Shown: one piece after another, positions 1-8,252 of the stretch
Position numbering within the stretch: position 1 is the stretch's first letter
Layout: every line of letters starts with the position of its first letter
Origin: Embleya sp045207655
GTDB lineage: Bacteria; Actinomycetota; Actinomycetes; Streptomycetales; Streptomycetaceae
Direction: 5' to 3'
Assembly: GCF_045207655.1 (NCBI RefSeq)
Contig: NZ_CP108785.1
Span: 2,170,001-2,234,000 of the forward strand
DNA: 64,000 nucleotides
Made by a program: the position numbers and the translations under genes
Notes under the pieces: generated by a model
Told to the model about the DNA's origin: nothing
Seen by the model: only the letters and a program-made list of their open reading frames with translations
Databases searched by the model: none

Positions 1-391
1 TGCCGCCGGAGGTCGGCGACGCGACGAGCGGCAGCCGCTCGGCGGTGGCGCGTTCGATCGCGGCGACCAGGCGCGAGGACGCGGCCACCCCGATCGAGCC
101 GGCCAGGAAGTCGAATTCGCAGGCCACGACCGCCACTCGGCGGCCCTGGATGCGCCCCTCACCGGTGATCACCGACTCGTCCACGCCGCTCTTGGCTTCG
201 GCGGCGCGCAGTTCGTCGACGTATCCCGCGTCCAGTCGCTCCGGGCGGTGCGGTGCGGTGTCCCAGCTCGTCCAGGTGTCGGGGTCCAGGACCAGGCGGA
301 TCAGCGCGTGCGCGCCGACGCGGGTGCGGCGGGTCGGTGCGGGTACCGGTGCGGGCGTGGACGCGGGCGCCGGCACGGGCGCGGTGCTCAT
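1..391 (-). CDS. Carboxyltransferase-domain protein (acyl-CoA carboxylase or malonate decarboxylase beta type), partial
   Basis: The N-terminal 130 residues are present and the rest lies beyond the left edge. A short Ala/Pro-rich leader (about 30 residues) precedes a carboxyltransferase fold start: a WTSWD segment, then GEGRIQGRRVAVVACEFDF and LAGSIGVAASSR, the usual CoA-binding strand and helix of AccD-like and malonate-decarboxylase-beta proteins. The ATG overlaps the TGA of the upstream CoA-transferase gene (ATGA), so the two are translationally coupled. The pairing suggests dicarboxylate or acyl-CoA handling, for example activation by CoA transfer followed by (de)carboxylation. That is inference. 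Which substrate it uses cannot be judged from the fragment. Confidence 0.7.
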   Translation of the reverse strand, partial: MSTAPVPAPASTPAPVPAPTRRTRVGAHALIRLVLDPDTWTSWDTAPHRPERLDAGYVDELRAAEAKSGVDESVITGEGRIQGRRVAVVACEFDFLAGSIGVAASSRLVAAIERATAERLPLVASPTSGG

Positions 392-1593
392 GCGCGCCGC
401 GCGGCGTGCAGGGCGCGGGCGTCCTCGGCGTCGAGCCACGCCTGCACGCTGTCCGTGTGCTGGCCCAGCGTCGGCGGCGCCTCGTGCCGGCGCCGACCGC
501 CGTCCGCCGCGTCGCCCGCTCCGTCCAGGCGAATCGGCGGGCCGGGCAGCGTGATCGGACCGAGCGTGCTGTGCATGACGTCGAGCAGCAGACCCTGCGA
601 CTTGGTCTGGTCCCACTCGTAGACCCGGTCGATCGTGCGCACCTCGCCGGCCGGGATGCCGGCGGCGGCCAGTTCCGGAAGCAGCTCGTCGACGGCGCGC
701 TCGCCGAACGCGGCGTTGATCGCGTCCGCGAGTTCGGCCCGATTGACCACCCGGTCGGCGTTGACCGCGAAGCGCGGGTCGTCCACGGCCAGGCCGACCA
801 TCGGCGCGAACTTGGCCCACAACTTCTCGCTGCCGACCGCGACCTGGATGATCGCGTCCGCGCAGCGGTAGGAGCCGTACGGCTGGAGCGAGGGGTGCAG
901 GTTACCCTGCGCGTGCCCGACCTGGCCGGCCACGGTGTAGTTGGTGCCCTGGAAGGCGTGTACGCCGACGATCGCGGCGAGCAGCGAGGTGCGTACGACC
1001 CGGCCCAGGCCGGTGCGCTCACGCTCGTGCAGCGCGGCGACCACGCCGTAGGCGCCGTACATCCCGGCCAGCAGGTCGCCGATCGGCACGCCGATCCGGG
1101 TGGGGTCGTCGGGGCCGGGGCCGGTCAGACTCATCAGGCCGGCCTCGCCCTGGGCGATCTGGTCGTAGCCGGGCCGGCCGCCCTGCGGGCCGTCGTGTCC
1201 GAAGCCGGTGATGGACAGCACCACCAGGCGCGGGTTGAGCCGGGTCAGCTCCTCCATCGGGAAGCCGAGTCGATCGAGCACGCCGGTGCGGAAGTTCTCC
1301 ACGAGCACGTCGCTGTGCCGGATCAGTCGGGCCAGCGTCTGCCGGCCCTCCTCGGTCTTCAAGTCGAGGACGATCGACTCCTTGTTGCGATTGCAGGACA
1401 GGAAGTACGTCGACTCCCGCGCGTCCTCGGCCCCCACGAACGGCGGACCCCAGCCGCGGGTGTCGTCCCCACCGTCCGGGTTCTCCACCTTGATGACACG
1501 GGCGCCCATGTCGCCGAGCATCATCGCGGCGTGCGGGCCGGCGAGGGCGCGGGAGAGGTCGAGCACGACGAGGTCGCAGAGCGGTCCGCTCAC
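388..1593 (-). CDS. Class III CoA-transferase (CaiB/BaiF family)
   Basis: About 401 residues, the normal length for the formyl-CoA transferase / CaiB family, which moves CoA between an acyl-CoA donor and a free acid. The protein opens with LVVLDLSRALAGPHAAMML and KVENPDGGDDTRGWGPPF, then the LDLKTEEGR and VENFRTGVLDRLG blocks typical of the family. The IGDLLAGMYGA segment supplies the Asp expected to form the acyl anhydride intermediate. I chose the GTG start because GAAAGGGG sits about 8 bases upstream; a longer reading frame exists but its extra 16 residues are not family-like. The stop overlaps the start of the following carboxyltransferase gene, forming a two-gene operon. Substrate is unknown. 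Confidence 0.88.
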   Translation of the reverse strand: MSGPLCDLVVLDLSRALAGPHAAMMLGDMGARVIKVENPDGGDDTRGWGPPFVGAEDARESTYFLSCNRNKESIVLDLKTEEGRQTLARLIRHSDVLVENFRTGVLDRLGFPMEELTRLNPRLVVLSITGFGHDGPQGGRPGYDQIAQGEAGLMSLTGPGPDDPTRIGVPIGDLLAGMYGAYGVVAALHERERTGLGRVVRTSLLAAIVGVHAFQGTNYTVAGQVGHAQGNLHPSLQPYGSYRCADAIIQVAVGSEKLWAKFAPMVGLAVDDPRFAVNADRVVNRAELADAINAAFGERAVDELLPELAAAGIPAGEVRTIDRVYEWDQTKSQGLLLDVMHSTLGPITLPGPPIRLDGAGDAADGGRRRHEAPPTLGQHTDSVQAWLDAEDARALHAARRA

Positions 1594-1700
1594 GTCGAAA
1601 CACCCCTTTCTGCAGGTATGCGGCGTTGCGCGTCCGTCCATCCGGGCATCCGTGCGGTGTACGGGTGTGGTGCGTGACGCGTGGTGGCAGTGCGTATGTC

Positions 1701-1741
1701 GGTGCGTGTGTGCGGTGCGTGTGTGCGGTGCGTGTGTGTGC
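1701..1741. repeat. GT-rich 13-bp tandem repeat
   Basis: Two exact copies of GGTGCGTGTGTGC are followed by a 15-bp variant and a partial fourth copy. The repeat lies in the gap between the CoA-transferase start and the 3' end of the NmrA-like gene. It can form alternating purine-pyrimidine DNA, but no function is evident. Confidence 0.75.
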
Positions 1742-1831
1742 GGTGCGTACGGCCGAGCGTGGGGCGCGGTGCGATCCGCGCTCCGATTCCGAGTGCGTCC
1801 AAGCTAGGCGGCTCGCGGGCGATGCTCGCCG

Positions 1832-2758
1832 TCAGTTACTGCCCAACGAATCGCGCTCACTTGGCAATACTTGGTGTTGGAAGCCCGGCGCGTAGTGCGC
1901 GTCGTCGGGCCCGAACACCCGGCGGGCGAAGTCCGCGAAGCGGGTCGGCGCACGATCGAGCAGCGCGGCGAGGGTGCGCGGGTTGCCGGTCAGGCCGTGC
2001 CGGTCGTAGAACGCGAACATCGCGGTGAGGGTCTCGAGCGGGTAGCCGGACAGTCCGCCGGCACGGGCCTCCTCGTACCAGTCGCGCGGGTCGATCCGGC
2101 GCGCGGTCACCGGGCGGCCCAGCACCTCGGCCAGGTGCCCGGCGATCAGCCGAGGGGTCAACGCCTCGGGGCCGGACAGTTCGTACACCGCGTCCTCGTG
2201 GCCGTCCTCGCACAACACCACGGCCGCCGCCTGCGCGACATCGCGCAGGTCGACGGCGGCGAACGGCGCGTCCACCCGATACGGCACGGCGAAGTCGCCG
2301 ATCCGCACGATCGCCTCGCGCGCGTCGAGCGTGTTCTGCTGGTACGGCCCCGGCTGCAGCACGGTCACCGCCAGGCCCGACTCGAACAGCGCCTCCTCGA
2401 CCCGCGCCTTCGCCTCGTGATGGGGCATCGCGCGCAGTTGCGGGCGCAGCACGGAATGGAAGACGAATCGCTCCACGCCGGCCCGCTGCGCCGCGGCGAT
2501 CACCACCCGGCCGATGGCGGGCTCGTCCGGATGTACGTTCGGCGCGATGTGGTAGATCGCCGAACACCCACGCAACGCCTCGTCCAGATCCGCGGGCTCG
2601 CCCACATCGCCCACCACGGCCTCGCTCGCCCCGGCCGCGACCGCAACCGAAACCTGCTCCGGCCGCCGCACGAACGCCCGCACCCGAGCCCCACGCTCCG
2701 CCAACGCCCAGGTCAGCGCCCGCCCGGTCTTCCCCGCCGCACCAGTGATCACGATCAT
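1832..2758 (-). CDS. NmrA-like NAD(P)-binding oxidoreductase/sensor
   Basis: 308 residues of the atypical short-chain dehydrogenase / NmrA-HSCARG group. The N-terminus MIVITGAAGKTGRALTWAL carries the GxxGxxG dinucleotide-binding turn, followed by VRAFVRRPEQ for cofactor discrimination and YHIAPNVHPDE as the family signature. A canonical YxxxK catalytic pair is not evident, as in NmrA-like proteins that sense NADP(H) or act on quinones. No Shine-Dalgarno precedes the ATG, but a TAGCGT -10 box ends 6 bases before it, so translation is probably leaderless. It stands alone and is divergent from the Uma2 gene. Exact role is not predictable. Confidence 0.85.
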   Translation of the reverse strand: MIVITGAAGKTGRALTWALAERGARVRAFVRRPEQVSVAVAAGASEAVVGDVGEPADLDEALRGCSAIYHIAPNVHPDEPAIGRVVIAAAQRAGVERFVFHSVLRPQLRAMPHHEAKARVEEALFESGLAVTVLQPGPYQQNTLDAREAIVRIGDFAVPYRVDAPFAAVDLRDVAQAAAVVLCEDGHEDAVYELSGPEALTPRLIAGHLAEVLGRPVTARRIDPRDWYEEARAGGLSGYPLETLTAMFAFYDRHGLTGNPRTLAALLDRAPTRFADFARRVFGPDDAHYAPGFQHQVLPSERDSLGSN

Positions 2759-2764
2759 GCACTC

Positions 2765-2770
2765 ACGCTA
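2765..2770 (-). promoter_or_regulatory. -10 box of a leaderless promoter (NmrA-like gene)
   Basis: TAGCGT on the minus strand, six bases before the ATG. The spacing places transcription start at or next to the start codon. Confidence 0.5.
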
Positions 2771-2941
2771 GGCAGCCGACCCACCCCCGGCACCGTCCGC
2801 CCTCGCCAACACCCACCCCCGAAATCGGTCACATCCTGCCGAAGGCAGAATCCCGCAGCGACTCGAGGACAACGCCCATGCCCCTCACGCCGCCGATCGC
2901 TGATCGAACCCTTACAGCCAGGGAATCCCGGACCGGATCAC

Positions 2942-2947
2942 TAGACT
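2942..2947 (+). promoter_or_regulatory. -10 box of a leaderless promoter (Uma2 gene)
   Basis: TAGACT lies six bases before the ATG, and no ribosome-binding site is present. This matches the layout of leaderless actinomycete genes. Confidence 0.5.
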
Positions 2948-2953
2948 GCGCAC

Positions 2954-3592
2954 ATGGATCCCGTCGAATCCGGACATGCTCCCGACGTCCACGACCCCGA
3001 CTACATCGCCTTCGTCGCCGGCCGCATTCTCGACCACGTGCGCGAGGTGCCGGAGCTGGCCGCATTGTCCGAACCGGTGACCTTCGAGTCGACGCCGCAC
3101 GGCATCGTGATGATGACCGCTCCCGACGCGCCGCACGGTGACATTCTGGACGACCTGCGCACCTTTCTCACCGGCCTGCCCAGACACGGCACCACCGCCT
3201 GGGCGTTGCGCGAGAACATCTCGGTGGAAGTCGGTGCGTCCGAGCGCACCCCGGACCTGGTCGTGTTCGATCCCTCCCGCCGCGTCTTGGTCAGAGGTGG
3301 CAGGGCCATGTCCACCACCGGGATCCTCCTGCTGGCCGAGGTGACGTCGAACTCCACCCGGCGCGAAGATCTCGACCGTGAGGACCCGGCCGCCAAACCA
3401 CGCCAGTACGCCGCCGGCGGGATCCCGCTGTACCTGGTTGTCGACCGCCGCAAAGCCGAGGTGCTGCTCTTCCGGGACGCGACCAATGGCGTCTACCCCG
3501 AACCCGCCGTCTTCCGGGTCGGCGAACCGGTCTGGCTTCCGAAACCGTTCTCCGCGGCCTGGCCGACCGAATTCATGAAGGACCTCCTTTAA
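2954..3592 (+). CDS. Uma2 family (DUF820) PD-(D/E)XK nuclease-like protein
   Basis: 212 residues. The central region has the Uma2 restriction-endonuclease-like core: TPDLVVFDPSRR (acidic residue on the first core strand), LLLAEVTSNSTRREDL (the E of the PD-ExK site) and KPRQYAAGGIPLYLVVDRR, the characteristic Uma2 helix-strand. The family is expanded in actinomycetes and cyanobacteria and is often near mobile DNA, but its biological substrate is not established. The gene is monocistronic and divergent from the NmrA-like gene, with an apparent leaderless start. The nuclease fold is well supported; activity is inference. Confidence 0.88.
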   Translation: MDPVESGHAPDVHDPDYIAFVAGRILDHVREVPELAALSEPVTFESTPHGIVMMTAPDAPHGDILDDLRTFLTGLPRHGTTAWALRENISVEVGASERTPDLVVFDPSRRVLVRGGRAMSTTGILLLAEVTSNSTRREDLDREDPAAKPRQYAAGGIPLYLVVDRRKAEVLLFRDATNGVYPEPAVFRVGEPVWLPKPFSAAWPTEFMKDLL

Positions 3593-3627
3593 GGCAGCCC
3601 GGTCGGTTGATCACCGCCGCGTTGGGC

Positions 3628-5259
3628 CTACATCGGGTGTGGGCCTCGGGTGGTCAGGAGGGCTCGGGCGGTGAGGGCCGCGCGGAGGGGGCCCTGGCGG
3701 TCGGGGGCGTCGGGGCTGACTCGGAGAAGGGATTCGATCAGGGCCAGGCGCTGGTGAACCGACTGGCGGCGCAGGAACAGGACGCCGGCGGTTTCCGTCT
3801 TGGAGCAGCCGCAGCGCAGGTACGCCTCGAGGGTGTCCACCAGGCCCGTGCCGCGTGCGGCGTCCGAGGCGAGGAGGGGGCCGAGTTGGTCCTCGACCAG
3901 GTCGGCGAGGTCCTCGGGGGTGAGCCGGTCCAGGACCCGCTCCAGGGCCCAGGCGTCGGCGAGCACGGTGTCGGCGACGGGCTCGGGGCGCACCGACCGG
4001 ACCCGTCGGGCCAGCCGCAGCGTGTCCCGCGCGGCCCGCAGGCTGTGCCCGACCCGGGCGACATCGCGCACCAGCGGCCCGAGCGCGGCGGTCGGCTCGT
4101 CGCCCGTGGCCGCGGGCAGACCCAGGCGGCCGGCGAGTTCGGCGACGTGCGTGTCCCGGTCCAGCGCGATCAGCGCGTACGCACCGTCCGGCCCGTCGCT
4201 GACCAGCCCTCGGCCGCCGCACGCGCGCAGCCCCTCGTACAGCACCGTCACCGCACGCACCGGATCCGGCAGTCTCAGCGCGACGCTCGCCCAGGCCGCC
4301 GTCCCGGCCGGGACCAGGCCGCACACCGTCAGCCGCGCCGCCACCTCGCGCGGCGGCAACGCGTCCCGCAGCAGTCCCTCCACGAGTTCGCGCCGCTCGC
4401 GCCCGACCCACCCGTCCCGATCGGCCAGCCGCAACAACGCGGGCGCGAACACCCGCGCCGCGTGCTCGGCCACCTCGTCCGCGAGCCCGCCGGCCGCACC
4501 CGACCACGACCGGACGGACGCGCGGTCCTCGGCATCGTCGCCGGTCACCCCCGCGGCGGCGCCGGCCTCGGGAGCGAGACCCGTCCACGCCGCCGCGCCG
4601 GATCCGGTCGGCCCCAGCAACAGCCGCCCCCACAACGACCCGCGCAGTTCCACGCCGGCGCTCGCCGCCGGCCTCGCCGCCACGTGACTCGGGGTGTCGG
4701 TGCCCGCCCACGCGGTGATCGTGCCGTCGATGCCCGCGAGCACCACCGGTCGGTCGGTGAGCCGGGCCAGAGTGCGGGTCAGTTCGTCCACGCCCGCCCC
4801 CCGCGCGAGCACGCCGGACAACACCCGGACGATCTCGTTGACGTGCCGCAGCCGGGTCACCGCCGAGTCCAGGATGGCCGCGTTGACCGCCTCGGCGATC
4901 TCCACGAACGGCACGATCCCGCGGAGCACGACCAGCGGCAGTCCCACCTCGGCGGCCACCCGCAACACGTCCGCCGGCACCTCGCCGAACGTGCGTCCGA
5001 CCTCCAGCGCCACCCCGGCGACCCCCGCCTGCGCGAGGTCGACGACATAGCGCCGGCGCTCGCCGGCATCCCGCCCGGCCAGGCCCAGACCGGTGGTGAG
5101 CAGCAGTTCGTCGCCCCGCAGCAGCGGCGCGATCTCGTAGATCTCGCTGGAGTGCACCCAGCGCACCGGCCGCTCCAGATCCGCCCCCGGGTCCGGCACG
5201 ACCGGGTCGGCTCGGCGCATCACCGGGTGGTCGAGGACCTCTCGTAGTCCCAGGGTCAT
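3628..5259 (-). CDS. PucR family transcriptional regulator
   Basis: 543 residues. The N-terminus has the PucR purine-catabolism domain (TLGLREVLDHPVMRRADPVV, VRWVHSSEIYEIAPLLRGDE, LLLTTGLGLAG). A variable middle follows, and the C-terminus has the PucR-type helix-turn-helix: LVDTLEAYLRCGCSKTETAG then LRRQSVHQRLALIESLL. I chose the ATG behind GGAGTG rather than an in-frame start 29 codons upstream, because it begins exactly at the domain. The gene is divergent from an NCS1 permease and amidohydrolase, so it most likely senses a purine, pyrimidine or hydantoin-like compound and controls that module. A perfect GGTGATCACC palindrome in the shared upstream region is a candidate binding site. Confidence 0.92.
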   Translation of the reverse strand: MTLGLREVLDHPVMRRADPVVPDPGADLERPVRWVHSSEIYEIAPLLRGDELLLTTGLGLAGRDAGERRRYVVDLAQAGVAGVALEVGRTFGEVPADVLRVAAEVGLPLVVLRGIVPFVEIAEAVNAAILDSAVTRLRHVNEIVRVLSGVLARGAGVDELTRTLARLTDRPVVLAGIDGTITAWAGTDTPSHVAARPAASAGVELRGSLWGRLLLGPTGSGAAAWTGLAPEAGAAAGVTGDDAEDRASVRSWSGAAGGLADEVAEHAARVFAPALLRLADRDGWVGRERRELVEGLLRDALPPREVAARLTVCGLVPAGTAAWASVALRLPDPVRAVTVLYEGLRACGGRGLVSDGPDGAYALIALDRDTHVAELAGRLGLPAATGDEPTAALGPLVRDVARVGHSLRAARDTLRLARRVRSVRPEPVADTVLADAWALERVLDRLTPEDLADLVEDQLGPLLASDAARGTGLVDTLEAYLRCGCSKTETAGVLFLRRQSVHQRLALIESLLRVSPDAPDRQGPLRAALTARALLTTRGPHPM

Positions 5260-5337
5260 GGACACTCCGTCCGGAAGATGCGCCAGTATCCCGGTCACCG
5301 TGTCCGTTGTCACGACCTCCCGGGCCGAGGAACCTTC

Positions 5338-5347
5338 GGTGATCACC
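5338..5347. promoter_or_regulatory. Candidate operator between PucR regulator and NCS1 permease
   Basis: The perfect 10-bp palindrome GGTGATCACC sits roughly midway between the two divergent starts. It is a plausible regulator site, although no second copy was found near hyuA. Confidence 0.3.
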
Positions 5348-5430
5348 CCGCATCACCAACCCGTCCCGCCCTCGACACCGCCTCACTTCCGCCCACCGCC
5401 GTGCTCCGCTCCGCCCCACCGGAGGTCTCC

Positions 5431-6864
5431 GTGGCAATCCTCGAAGAACCCGCGCAACCGGCCCGACCCACCCAAGCCGTCGACCACACCCAATCCCTGG
5501 AACCCGTGCCCGACGAGGCCCGCGACTCGACCCCCGCGCACCAGTTCTGGATCTGGGCGGGCGCCAACATCGCACCGATCAACTGGGTGCTCGGCGCGCT
5601 GGGCATCGTGCTCGGCCTCGGTCTGCTCGACACCGTCCTGGTCCTGGTCGTGGGCAACCTGGTGGGCATGGGCGTCTTCGGCCTGTTCGTGCTGATGGGC
5701 CAACGCACCGGGGTGACCCAGATGGTGCTGGCCCGGGCCGCCTTCGGCCGGCGCGGCGCGTATCTGCCCGCCGCCGTCCAGGGGGTGATCTCGGCCGGCT
5801 GGTGCGCGATCAACACCTGGATCGTGCTCGACCTGGTGATGGCCCTGCTGGACAGCGTCGGCTACGTCGGCGGCAACGGCACCAAGGTCGTGGTCGTGCT
5901 GGTGGTGATGGCCACCCAGATCGCGATCGCCGCGTCCGGCTTCGGCGCGATCGCCGACTTCGAGCGCTGGACGGTGCCCGCGACCCTGGTGGTGCTGGCC
6001 GCGATGACCGTGGTGGCCTGGACCCGGCTGGACATCGACTGGGGCCACGCGAGCACGTTGAGCGGCGGTGACCGCTGGTCGGCGATGAGCACGGTGATGA
6101 CCGCGATCGGCGTCGGCTGGGGCATCACCTGGTTCGCCTACGCGTCGGACTACTCCCGCTTCGTGCCCCGCGCCACCTCACGTCGCAGGTTGTACGCGGC
6201 CAGCGTGCTCGGCCAGTTCCTCCCGGTGGTCTGGCTCGGCGTGCTCGGCGCCTCGCTGGCCACGGTGAACGCCAAGGCCGACCCGGGCCGGCTGATCGTC
6301 GACTCGTTCGGCGGCCTGGCCATCCCGGTGCTGCTGCTCGTCCTGCACGGACCGATCGCCACGAACATCCTGAACCTGTACAGCTGTTCGTTGTGTGCCC
6401 AGACCCTGGACATCAAGGTCTCCCGGCGCGTGTTGTCCTGTCTGGTGGGCGCGTTCGCCACCGTCTTCACGCTGTTCCTGGTGTTCCGGGCGAGCCTGGC
6501 GCACACCCTCGACACCTGGCTCGCGGGCATGGTCACGTGGGTCGCGCCGTGGGCGGCGGTGATGCTGGTGCACTTCTACGTGTTCGCCCGGCAGCGCATC
6601 GACGTGCCCGCCCTGTACGCCGAGCCCCGTCGCGGCCTGTTCGCCGACGTGCGCTGGTCGGCGATCGTCGCACTGGTGTGCGGAATGGTCGCCACCTGGT
6701 GCTTCGAGTACGGCGTGCCGCAGGCGCTGCGTGGCCCGGGAGCCCGGGCGATCGGCAATGTGGACCTGTCCTGGCTGGCCGGCGCACTGGTCGCGGGCGG
6801 CCTGTACCTGCTGCTCGGCCGCCGCGAACGAGCAGCGCGCCAACCGAATCCCGCCGAACGCTGA
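5431..6864 (+). CDS. NCS1 family nucleobase/hydantoin:cation symporter
   Basis: 477 residues with about twelve hydrophobic segments. After a cytoplasmic leader come FWIWAGANIAPINWVLGALG and GQRTGVTQMVLARAAFGRRG, the conserved first helices of the CodB/Mhp1/PucI family, which import cytosine, allantoin, hydantoins or related rings with a cation. I chose the GTG five bases after GGAGG; a start further upstream adds non-family sequence. The gene directly precedes the amidohydrolase, is divergent from PucR, and faces the hydantoinase genes. The substrate is therefore likely the same cyclic amide the neighbouring enzymes degrade, inferred to be creatinine, cytosine or a hydantoin. Confidence 0.9.
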   Translation: MAILEEPAQPARPTQAVDHTQSLEPVPDEARDSTPAHQFWIWAGANIAPINWVLGALGIVLGLGLLDTVLVLVVGNLVGMGVFGLFVLMGQRTGVTQMVLARAAFGRRGAYLPAAVQGVISAGWCAINTWIVLDLVMALLDSVGYVGGNGTKVVVVLVVMATQIAIAASGFGAIADFERWTVPATLVVLAAMTVVAWTRLDIDWGHASTLSGGDRWSAMSTVMTAIGVGWGITWFAYASDYSRFVPRATSRRRLYAASVLGQFLPVVWLGVLGASLATVNAKADPGRLIVDSFGGLAIPVLLLVLHGPIATNILNLYSCSLCAQTLDIKVSRRVLSCLVGAFATVFTLFLVFRASLAHTLDTWLAGMVTWVAPWAAVMLVHFYVFARQRIDVPALYAEPRRGLFADVRWSAIVALVCGMVATWCFEYGVPQALRGPGARAIGNVDLSWLAGALVAGGLYLLLGRRERAARQPNPAER

Positions 6865-6883
6865 ACCACTGGAGCGATCCGAC

Positions 6884-8173
6884 ATGCAGGACAACACCCG
6901 CACCGTGACCGACTGCCGGATTCCCGGCCGCACCGAACCCGTGGACATCACGGTCGACGCCGGTGTCGTCACCCGCATCACCCCCGCCGGCGCCACTCCC
7001 CCGGTCGGACCCGTGCTGGAGGCGGCCGGCGCCCTGGCCACCCCGCCCTACGTGGAGCCGCACATCCACCTCGACACCGCGCTGACCGCCGGACAACCGC
7101 GCTGGAACATCTCCGGCACGTTGTGGGAGGGCATCGAACGATGGGCCGAACGCCGGGCCCTGCTCACCCGCGAGGACGTACTGGCCCGTGCCGAGCAGGT
7201 GTTGCGCTGGCAGGTCGCGCACGGCGTGCTGCACGTGCGCAGCCACTGCGACGTCACCGATCCCGAACTGACCGCCCTGCACGCACTGGTCGAGTTGCGC
7301 GAGCGGGTGCGGGACGTGCTCGACCTGCAGATCGTGGCGTTCCCGCAGGAGGGCATCGTCTCCTGTGCCGACGGTGAGCGCCTGATGGCCCGTGCCGTCG
7401 ACGCCGGCGCCGACGTCCTGGGCGCGATTCCGCACTTCGAGGACACCCGCGAGGACGGTGTGCGCTCGTTGCAGATCCTCTTCGAACTGGCCGAGCGGCA
7501 CGGCCTGTTGGTGGATGTGCACTGCGACGAGATCGACGACGAGCAGTCCCGCTTCGTCGAGGTGGTCGCCACCCTGGCGCACCGCACCGGGATGGCCGGC
7601 CGGGTGACCGCCAGTCACACCACGGCGATGGGTTCGTACAACGGCGCCTACAGTCGCAAACTCCGCCGGATCGTGGCCCGTTCGGGCATCCACCTGGTCT
7701 GCAACCCGATGGTGAACCTGACCCTCCAGGGCCGCTTCGACGACTATCCCAAGCGACGCGGCCTCACCCAGGTCAAGGAGATGCTGGCGGCCGGGGTCAA
7801 CGTCGCGTTCGGCCACGACGACGTGATGGACCCGTGGTTCCCGCTCGGCACGGCCAACCCGATCCAGGTCGCGCACGCCGGCGTCCTGGCCGCGCAACTC
7901 TCCGGGCAGGACGAGATGGACGAGGCGTTCGCGATGGTCACCGAGCGGGCCGCCCGGGTGCTGAACCTGGGCGAGCGGTACGGCCTGGCCGTCGGCCGTC
8001 CGGCCGACTTCCTGCTGCTGCCCGCCGATTCGCCCTTCGACGTACTGCGCCGTCAGGTGCGCCCGAGCCACGTGATCTCCCGAGGCCGCGTGGTCGCCGA
8101 GACCCCCGCCGCGCCGACCCGGCTGACCTGGCCGAACCGCGCGCCCGAGGACGTCGACTTCACCCGCCGCTGA
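6884..8173 (+). CDS. Cytosine/creatinine deaminase-like amidohydrolase
   Basis: 429 residues of the metal-dependent amidohydrolase superfamily, closest in layout to CodA. Metal ligands are visible: EPHIHLDTA (His60, His62), DVHCDEIDDEQSRF (His213), ASHTTAMGSYNGAYS (His245) and FGHDDVMDPWFPLGTA (Asp312 region). The DPWFPLGTA segment is a cytosine-deaminase-type signature. CodA-type enzymes deaminate cytosine and, in several soil bacteria, creatinine to N-methylhydantoin. GGAG sits nine bases before the ATG, 19 bases after the permease stop, so the two genes form an operon. The downstream convergent hyuBA genes favour creatinine, hydantoin or a similar ring as substrate, but that choice is inferred. 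Confidence 0.87.
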   Translation: MQDNTRTVTDCRIPGRTEPVDITVDAGVVTRITPAGATPPVGPVLEAAGALATPPYVEPHIHLDTALTAGQPRWNISGTLWEGIERWAERRALLTREDVLARAEQVLRWQVAHGVLHVRSHCDVTDPELTALHALVELRERVRDVLDLQIVAFPQEGIVSCADGERLMARAVDAGADVLGAIPHFEDTREDGVRSLQILFELAERHGLLVDVHCDEIDDEQSRFVEVVATLAHRTGMAGRVTASHTTAMGSYNGAYSRKLRRIVARSGIHLVCNPMVNLTLQGRFDDYPKRRGLTQVKEMLAAGVNVAFGHDDVMDPWFPLGTANPIQVAHAGVLAAQLSGQDEMDEAFAMVTERAARVLNLGERYGLAVGRPADFLLLPADSPFDVLRRQVRPSHVISRGRVVAETPAAPTRLTWPNRAPEDVDFTRR

Positions 8174-8190
8174 GCGCGCACCCGAACCAC

Positions 8191-8252
8191 CGGCACACGA
8201 CGCAAGGCCGCGCCTCCCGATCGCGAAGGAGGCGCGGCCGGTTCGTGTGCCG
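8191..8252. terminator. Nested bidirectional terminator
   Basis: The inner stem GGCCGCGCCTCC / GGAGGCGCGGCC (12 bp, perfect, 10-base loop) is enclosed by a 10-bp outer stem CGGCACACGA / TCGTGTGCCG. It fills the gap between the convergent amidohydrolase and hyuB stop codons and can serve both. Confidence 0.85.
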
